Both the position numbers and the translations under genes were made by a program. Shown one piece after another: positions 51,801-64,000 of a DNA stretch of 64,000 nucleotides (position 1 is the first letter of the stretch; the number at the start of each line of letters is the position of its first letter). A model generated the notes under the pieces. The model saw only the letters and a program-made list of their open reading frames with translations. It did not search any database and was not told the origin of the DNA. This DNA comes from Eudorina sp. 2006-703-Eu-15 (lineage: Eukaryota > Chlorophyta > Chlorophyceae > Chlamydomonadales > Volvocaceae), in NCBI GenBank assembly GCA_003117195.1, contig BDSI01000057.1:310001-374000 (forward strand), read 5' to 3'.

Positions 51801-53483
51801 GACTGTCCAGTACCGCATGAACAAGGCCATCATGCAGTGGTCAAGTGACGAGCTGTACGAGGTAAGAGGACAGGCACCATGGTTGCGTTGTCGTTCATCA
51901 GAAAGACAAATGAATTTATACAAACAATTCCCGCACGAATATCCCATAGTTCCCTAGACTTGCCCATGGGACAGTTCTTGCTGTCTCCCTGCTGTGATCT
52001 TCGTCTGTATTTGGACTGCTACGTTGACACCACGCGCTCTTGTGTGTGTTTGCAGTCGAAGCTGACGGCGCATGACTCGGTGGCGGAACACACACTGCTG
52101 GACATAGCCGGCGCAGCAGCATCCTCAGCGCCTCCGAGTGCCGTTGGCAAGGGCGGCAAGGCCAGCACCAAGTCGTCCGCGAAGGGCAGCGCAGCTAAGA
52201 AGGCGGCGAGCAGCAAGGGTGCTAAGAGTAAAGCGCCCGCAACGGCGGCATCCGAGGCTTCGGCGTCCGGAGCTGCGGGGGATGTGGATGCGGAGGCGGG
52301 GCCGCTGCCAGTGCTGCTGCTGATCGACACGGCGGGTTGCGGTTACGAGGAGCAGCAGGAGGCGGAGGGGAGCAGCTTTGCGAACCCCGGGGAGGCCAAG
52401 GCGGTCATGGCGCATGTGTTGAGTCTCGTACGGCGTGGCATTGCGCCGCATGACATTGGCATAATCACGCCGTACAACGCACAGGTGAGCATTATGCATG
52501 TTGGTGGTGAGGGGCTTGGCTAGCTCGTTGGACTAGAGACCATAGAGAGTGTGTTGAGGAATGTTAGTGACGTCGTTGGCCTCTGTCTTGCAAATGATGA
52601 ATTTAACCGAAATCCATCGCTGAGAAATTCGGTGAGGAACATCTAAAACGAGCTTTTTAATCCTGATGCTCAGGCTGGCCAACGACAGTTTGTGTGCTTT
52701 GGGGTGAAATGGGAGCTAAGATGAGAGCAACGGAGGGTGTGCTGGTCACGGTCACGTTCATGGGGGCGCGCGTGAGATGTGCGTACACAGATGTGGGTCG
52801 GTACTTCCACTTGCATATGTGCGTCTAGAGGGATCGCGCACGTCAGCCTGCAAGGTAGTCGGGGGTGCAAATGATGATCTAACCGAAATCCATCGCTGAG
52901 TGTCTCGGTGAGGAACATCTAAAACGAGCTTTTTAATCCTGATGTGACCCCCTCAGAACTCGCACCTGGTTCGAAAGCATGCATGTTAACGACGGACGTG
53001 GCAAGTGATTATTGTCACACAATGGGTAATTTGCGTCAACCGACTGGTTGACAACTACATTTGCTGATGCCCCGTCCGTTTGCACTTGGCCAAGCCGTGC
53101 TTGCCTGGCCATCTAAGGTTCCTGCACTTCAATCCGCACGCCTGTTTTCTGTGTGTTCACCGCAGGTGGCGCTCCTGAAGGAATTGCGGCAGCAGCAACA
53201 ACAGCGGACCACGGCGGTGGAAATCAGCAGCGTCGACGGTTTCCAAGGCCGTGAGAAGGAGGCCATAATCATTTCAATGGTCCGCAGCAATGAGTCTGGG
53301 GAGGTGGGCTTCTTGTCTGACCGACGGCGCATGAACGTGGCTGTCACGCGCGCGCGGCGGCACTGCACCATTGTCTGCGACAGCGAGACCGTCTCTAACG
53401 ACGGTTTCCTGAAGCGGCTGGTGGACTACTTCAGCGCCAACGGGGAGTATCGGTCAGCAGCCGAGCTGGTGCCAGACGCGTAG
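48879..53483 (+). CDS. IGHMBP2: IGHMBP2/SMUBP-2-like SF1B helicase with N-terminal R3H domain (5' exon missing)
   Basis: Seven exons resolved: 48879-49022, 49138-49401, 49567-50128, 50766-51364, 51739-51861, 52056-52484, 53166-53483. They give 812 codons and all phases agree; the start codon lies upstream and was not fixed. The first exon encodes an R3H single-strand nucleic-acid-binding domain (RALLHEVAESAGLHHAS, then GNDRFIVLG). Helicase motifs follow: VHGPPGTGKTT (split by an intron after GPPG), AAASNIAVDNLVERV, VVDEAAQALEA, LAGDHLQLPPT, TVQYRMNKAIMQW, LLIDTAGCGYEE, SSVDGFQGREKEA and VAVTRARRH. They match IGHMBP2, a 5'-3' RNA/DNA helicase linked to ribosomes and tRNA. In vertebrate IGHMBP2 the R3H lies after the helicase; here it precedes it and the protein ends shortly after motif VI. 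About 60 Ala/Lys/Ser-rich residues are inserted before LLIDTAGCG. The last intron hosts two C/D snoRNAs. Confidence 0.9.
50358..50411 (+). repeat. Tandem duplication with 28-bp period in a helicase intron
   Basis: A 26-base segment starting CTCGTACACTTGGTGATGCC occurs at 50358-50383 and again at 50386-50411, without mismatch. Confidence 0.9.
52588..52670 (+). ncRNA. Intronic C/D-box snoRNA, copy 1 (18S rRNA guide)
   Basis: Located in the last intron (52485-53165) of the SMUBP-2-like gene. Boxes in order: C ATGATGA at 52594-52600, D' CTGA at 52620-52623, C' GTGAGGA at 52632-52638, D CTGA at 52663-52666, with a short GCA/TGC terminal stem. Upstream of D, ACGAGCTTTTTAA (52648-52660) is complementary to the universally conserved 18S sequence TTAAAAAGCTCGT. 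Upstream of D', CCGAAATCCA (52607-52616) is complementary to TGGATTTCGG, which follows it a few bases later in green-algal 18S. The box-plus-5 rule selects the A after TT in TTAAAAAG and the first G in TTGGATTT. These correspond to human Am668 (SNORD36) and Gm683 (SNORD19), from memory. 18S matching is from knowledge, not from this window. Confidence 0.78.
52865..52945 (+). ncRNA. Intronic C/D-box snoRNA, copy 2 (18S rRNA guide)
   Basis: Second copy about 275 bases downstream in the same intron. C ATGATGA 52871-52877, D' CTGA 52896-52899, C' GTGAGGA 52908-52914, D CTGA 52939-52942. Both guide segments are identical to copy 1 (ACGAGCTTTTTAA at 52924-52936). Differences fall only in the linkers (after C, and between D' and C'), as expected if the guides and boxes are under selection. 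Intronic tandem snoRNA clusters are common in Chlamydomonas. Confidence 0.78.
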
Positions 53484-53678
53484 AGGACCCTTGCCTGGTG
53501 ATGTGAAGACATGTTGCGAGCCGCATTGCGACGAGATGAGACGGAAGCCGATTGTCTTGGTTGTACGGCGATGTTTCGTGCGGTGGACATGCTGTGACCG
53601 AGCGCCAAAATGCAGTTGCACATTGAAGACACAGTTGCATTTCTCTCTACGGCAGCACACGGAATGATCTGGACATGC

Positions 53679-53683
53679 TGTAA
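53679..53683 (+). promoter_or_regulatory. TGTAA polyadenylation signal of the SMUBP-2-like gene
   Basis: TGTAA about 196 bases after the stop codon at 53483. Confidence 0.6.
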
Positions 53684-53989
53684 GTGTGTCCGATCCTGTA
53701 AGGTTGTCGAATTGCTTGGCTGCTTCGACGCAGCACAGCTTAGTTTGGCGGCATGGGGAGCATTGCACTGGACCTAGAACTATCGAACTATCTTCTAGTT
53801 GGCAAGGAATGGGACGAGATCCTGTGAATTCCATCGCTGAGTTGCAGGGGGAAACTGAACATACTAGGACCGTAAAACGTAGTTGTAACCACACGTAAAC
53901 AAAGTTCCGATGGGGTCATGACGGTCCACGTCTGGTTTGCACCTTCGTGGCGGGATACTGCGCTAGCGCGCTGGAGAGTACAATGACAG

Positions 53990-54115
53990 CTGTAACCCTC
54001 CCCCCGCCGGGTGATGGAGGACGGGAGCGCTGTCGATGATAGGGTCGCTGAAATGAGGCCCCTACGAGCTTTCTGGGTCCGTTGGAAGGATTGGTGTCCA
54101 CCTTAAACCGGTCAC
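53990..54115 (+). mobile_element. 5'-truncated SINE-like repeat copy c
   Basis: Shares GGGTGATGGAGGA, CCCCTACGAGCT and GTCCGTTGGAA...GTCCACCTTAAACCGGT with the 3' halves of the copies at 37080-37385 and 41697-41990. The tRNA-like head is absent and the sequence is more diverged. Confidence 0.55.
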
Positions 54116-60630
<6,515 letters not shown>

Positions 60631-60883
60631 TCGTGATGTGGTCGGGGGGAAGTTGGTGGAATCTACATGTCTATCTCGGGGCGTATGAGCGGTGTGAGTT
60701 CCGCGTCTGGTCAAGCTGCACGGGCCATCCAGGACTTCGTCCACTGATCGGGGTGGCAATGTTGAAATTTATTGCGAGGCTTGGCGACATGAGGGTTACC
60801 TGTGAGTCAGGCTGAGCCAATATGCCGCCTCGAGGATTACGTACGGACTTGACCATGAACGACGTATCGGTCGATCGGCGACA

Positions 60884-60888
60884 TGTAA
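60884..60888 (+). promoter_or_regulatory. TGTAA polyadenylation signal of RUVBL2
   Basis: TGTAA about 254 bases after the stop codon at 60630 and 129 bases before the next gene's start. Confidence 0.6.
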
Positions 60889-61016
60889 GGATACATGTCT
60901 TTGCGTACGTAACCTGCTTCATTGCATGTTGATACTTTCACTTCTAGTATCGAAAAAATACACCGACCAGGCATACCACTGTCATCCTTGCTTCCAATTC
61001 TTGACATATTTAAAAT

Positions 61017-62617
61017 ATGGAGTGCATCGCAGAAGCCAAATGCATCCAGGTAAATTTTAATACAGTCCACATGTCGACCCAAAAGTCCACTTGAGAAGAC
61101 AGCTGCAACACAACGACAGCTGCGGACTTGTAGGATGACGATATCGCTCTGGCAAAGCTACTCCAGGAACAAGAACGGGCCCTCTATCTTGTTGGTCGTT
61201 CGAATCGGTATGGCTAGTTGGCTACCGACGTTCTTGAAGGACGGTTGCCCACACACAGCCTGATGGGTGCACATGGTCGCGACGCAGTGCTGGCCACGGC
61301 GAAGCTGAAGAACTGACGGATGAAGAACTAGCCAGGCGATTACAGGAGGAAGAAGACCAAGCAGCGTACGAAATGGCGTACGCGGAATCAGGTGCTGCGC
61401 CTGGTGTTTGCCCACGGCCCTACCCTCGCAGCTGGTCAGCTGTCATCCAGCGTCCTCAAACGTTCATTCATTTCACTTTCTGTCCGCACACATCACTCCG
61501 GAATGCTATGCAGCGCACATGGCCAACCTGGTGCCGGGCGTGGACGCGGATGATGGCGACGGTGATGCCGTGGCCCCCTCCGTGGATGAACCGGAGCAGA
61601 GCACCCTGCCTTTCAGCTATGAGGACATGCTGGCCCTCGGTGACCTAGCAGGTGAGGCCGCCATTACTACTATACCTGTCAAGGCGGCGTTTCAGTTGCA
61701 CGCCACTATCTCATAGGACTGGACTCAACTTCGGAACTCGAGCTGCTATTTCGTGCCTCAGGGCTGTGTCGTGCGGTAATCTTTAGGGCAGGTGCTTCGA
61801 ATGGACACCGTGATTGCCTCGGCCTTTAGACAGCGAAACGCCTGGCCTAGCTGGGCGAAATCGTGGGCAAGCACACGACTCCCTGCAGCGCATGCACCCT
61901 AACCTCGCTCACCTGACTATGTCAGCGCCCCGCGTCACGTAATCTCAATGCGGCAGCCAATGCTACCGGGTGATTGTTCTCGTGGGATTACCACTGTGTT
62001 CCGAATCCAGGCAAGGTCAGCAAGGGCCTCAAGCCGGAGATCATAAGCCAGCTGCCGGTGGTCCGGTTGTGCAGCCTGAAGGGACATGCTGACATGGTGG
62101 CTATCGACCGGTGAGTGAGGTTCGCGAGCTCTGCTGCTGCGGCTGCTACGTGCCACCTACAGCCGCTTGGTGATCCTTTGCTGCATTACCACCTTGATCC
62201 TATCAGCTGCTGCATCTGCCAACTGGAGTTAGAGGAGGATGAGGACATCACGCCTTTGCCATGCCGGCACTGCTACCACACAGACTGTGTGCGGCAGTGG
62301 CTTCAGCAAAGCAAGGTACGACGTCGCGGGGATATGTGTCGTCGATCGATCGCATGCCCGAACCGCACGATGATGGACATAACATGCTTCATCTTGACGT
62401 GTGTTGATATCATGTCCTTCGATACTAGACAGCTCAGCGATTCGCAGCAACACGCGCGTGTTGAACTCCCTCGCGGCTTTGCCTCTCGTGCCCACAAGCC
62501 GCTCACGCATCATGCGAACCCCTACACGCAGTACATCCCGCTGTCTGACACTCTCACCGCGCCGCGCTACCGGCACAGGCATGCCCCGTTTGCGGCAAGG
62601 AGCTGGAGCCACTGTAA
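61017..62617 (+). CDS. RING-H2 E3 ubiquitin ligase, BIG BROTHER-like
   Basis: Seven exons, phases consistent: 61017-61049, 61134-61207, 61288-61403, 61514-61651, 62011-62110, 62207-62315, 62579-62617, giving 202 aa. N-terminal helices include DDDIALAKLLQEQERAL and ELTDEELARRLQEEEDQAAY, ubiquitin-interacting-like and typical of BIG BROTHER proteins. Then LPFSYEDMLALGDLAGKVSKGL followed by KPEIISQLP, the family linker. The RING-H2 finger starts at C155: CCIC (C155, C158), then CRHCYHTDC (Cys, two His, Cys) and CPVC, with W before the last pair (RQWLQQSK). The stop follows 6 residues later. The last two Cys lie on a 39-nt final exon. Plant BIG BROTHER limits organ size by degrading growth regulators; the role in an alga is unknown. 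The first 11-codon exon is the least certain. A TGTAA at 63067-63071 is a possible poly(A) signal. Confidence 0.85.
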
Positions 62618-64000
62618 GCGAAGAAGGCGCCGCTTCAGTGGCGATGTGTTGCGAAGTGTGAGAGTTGCGGATTGTTGGAGGCGGGCTCAGAAGTGTTCCG
62701 TCCGGACTTGGGCCCCTGTGACACGAGGGTGCTGTTTAGACTCCGGCTGCACATGGCAGGAGTATGCAGCGGCAAGTGAGACTCCAGTGTGAATGGCTGA
62801 AGGCGGAGTTCCGCCGCGCGGGGTCAAAATACCTGCGGGCGGCATTGTGGGGCGAGGGTCAGGTAACGACGCGCATTGCATGCGTGGGATTCCGCCATTG
62901 AGGTGCAGAGCCGTTTAGCACCATTCACCTCAATGAGCAACTCATAACGATGCGCCAACGCGCTTCATTGCTGAGCATATGCATATTGCGCTCGAAGTTA
63001 GCGTCAGTCAATCCGGGGACAGCGTGACGAGGGTGGAGGTATGTGGCCGGAAGTCCCGTGCCTGGCTGTAAACCCTTTAGCTCTTCCTGGCTCCCGGCTG
63101 TAGCTTTTGGCAGAAGCGTGCTTGCGTAGGGGTGGTGCATAGCTGCTTATTTCTGGGGTGCGCTTGAGCTCCTGCGGTTATCGGCCCCAAGCATATGCGA
63201 AGCTTGATGTTTGGCTTCGGTTGACAGGTACCCCTAAAGGTGCCATATTCATATCCGTGTGCATTATTTGACCAGGTTGCTGCGCACGCCACAGGTGATT
63301 TGAATCATTCTTCATTTATTCGTGACGGCGGCGGTGCCTCCCGGACCCGTAAGTTCTGTGAAGGGGCGTGCACCGCATTGGCGACGCTTCACACACGAAG
63401 CCCATCCCTGGTCATTACCGTTATGCTGTTTGCCGTACATGCCACCGGACGGATGTATCCCTCCGCCCTTTCGGAGATCGGACCGTTAAATCGATCAACT
63501 AGCCTCACGTCAACGGTGTCACACATCGTATGCCCCCGGCTGCCAAGCATAACTGCAACATCGCTGGTGCCGGCCTCAACGACACACCTCTCAGGGATGG
63601 TGCTCCCCAACCCTTGACTGAACACGTCGAGGGTAACCACATCACACCCCAACTCATGTCGATGCAAGACACATTCATTCAGAATCATTCGTTCATGGCA
63701 TGGCCACTGCGCGCTTTGCGGCATACCGTATGGGCCAACAGAGCGCGCAGCGCGAGGGACCCGTCAATCCGCGGCTGCAAAAGGGGCACTTCCACCGCAT
63801 GTGCTTAACGTGCGCCGCACCTGGTGTTTCGACCCATCGGCGACACCGATCCGCCAAGTCATCGCCAAGACCCAATCACTGCATATTCACTAATGAGTTG
63901 ACGCCGTGCCGTCCTTAGGTTCCAGCAGCGGCGAATTACAGAGCGGGCAAGCCGGCGCCCGGGTGTAATCCGTCGCCGACAAGAACCATTTATCCACGCA
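62618..64000. other. Right-end region; no gene assigned
   Basis: About 1.4 kb including the 3' UTR of the RING gene. A minus-strand open frame 63389-63724 (contains LGCDVVTLDVFSQGLG) and another at 63693-63875 with a CPFC...CALC pair look somewhat protein-like but belong to no family I recognise. They could be exons of a gene entering from the right, or a decayed mobile element. Confidence 0.3.

Overview
The window reads as nuclear DNA of a chlamydomonadalean (volvocine-type) green alga. The protein genes are GC-rich and split by short introns with GTGAG/GTAAG donors and GCAG-type acceptors. TGTAA polyadenylation signals follow most stop codons. Alanine-, glycine- and glutamine-rich low-complexity stretches are inserted into otherwise conserved eukaryotic proteins. 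Several proteins (CEP44, FAM221, PARN, a Gemin3-type helicase) are typical of ciliated or flagellated eukaryotes. The species cannot be named from the sequence alone. All exon models were made by hand from splice sites, reading phase and remembered family motifs.

Left to right: a DDX20/Gemin3-like DEAD-box helicase (892-6615, +) converges on a CCDC137-like nucleolar protein gene (7646-10191, -). That gene is divergent from a very long CEP44 centriole protein gene (10633-14959, +), which converges on a PARN poly(A)-specific ribonuclease gene (15959-19793, -). PARN is divergent from a FAM221 cysteine-rich protein gene (20362-23360, +). A single-exon BTB-BACK protein gene (24988-26748, +) follows. 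A repeat-rich stretch leads to a 13-exon NCS2 purine/uracil-type permease (31320-38188, -). The 38.2-44.5 kb stretch holds mobile DNA: a complete non-autonomous hAT element, a tRNA-headed SINE and a 5'-truncated LINE. Then come a saccharopine-dehydrogenase-like oxidoreductase (44510-47501, -), an IGHMBP2/SMUBP-2-type helicase with an N-terminal R3H domain (about 48879-53483, +), RUVBL2/Reptin (54828-60630, +) and a BIG BROTHER-like RING-H2 ubiquitin ligase (61017-62617, +).

The genes do not form one pathway; this is an ordinary gene-dense algal segment with alternating strands. RNA metabolism is well represented (DDX20, PARN, CCDC137, the SMUBP-2-like helicase, RUVBL2). The last intron of the SMUBP-2-like gene carries two tandem copies of an unannotated C/D-box snoRNA. 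Its two guides match two neighbouring 18S rRNA methylation sites. I consider this the most notable find.

Mobile DNA includes three 5'-truncated copies of one LINE family with target-site duplications (28.5, 42.6 and 58.6 kb), two or three 3'-end fragments of it, three SINE copies, and one hAT element with 15-bp terminal repeats and an 8-bp duplication. I saw no CRISPR array, rRNA or intact tRNA gene, and no single convincing new multi-gene system.
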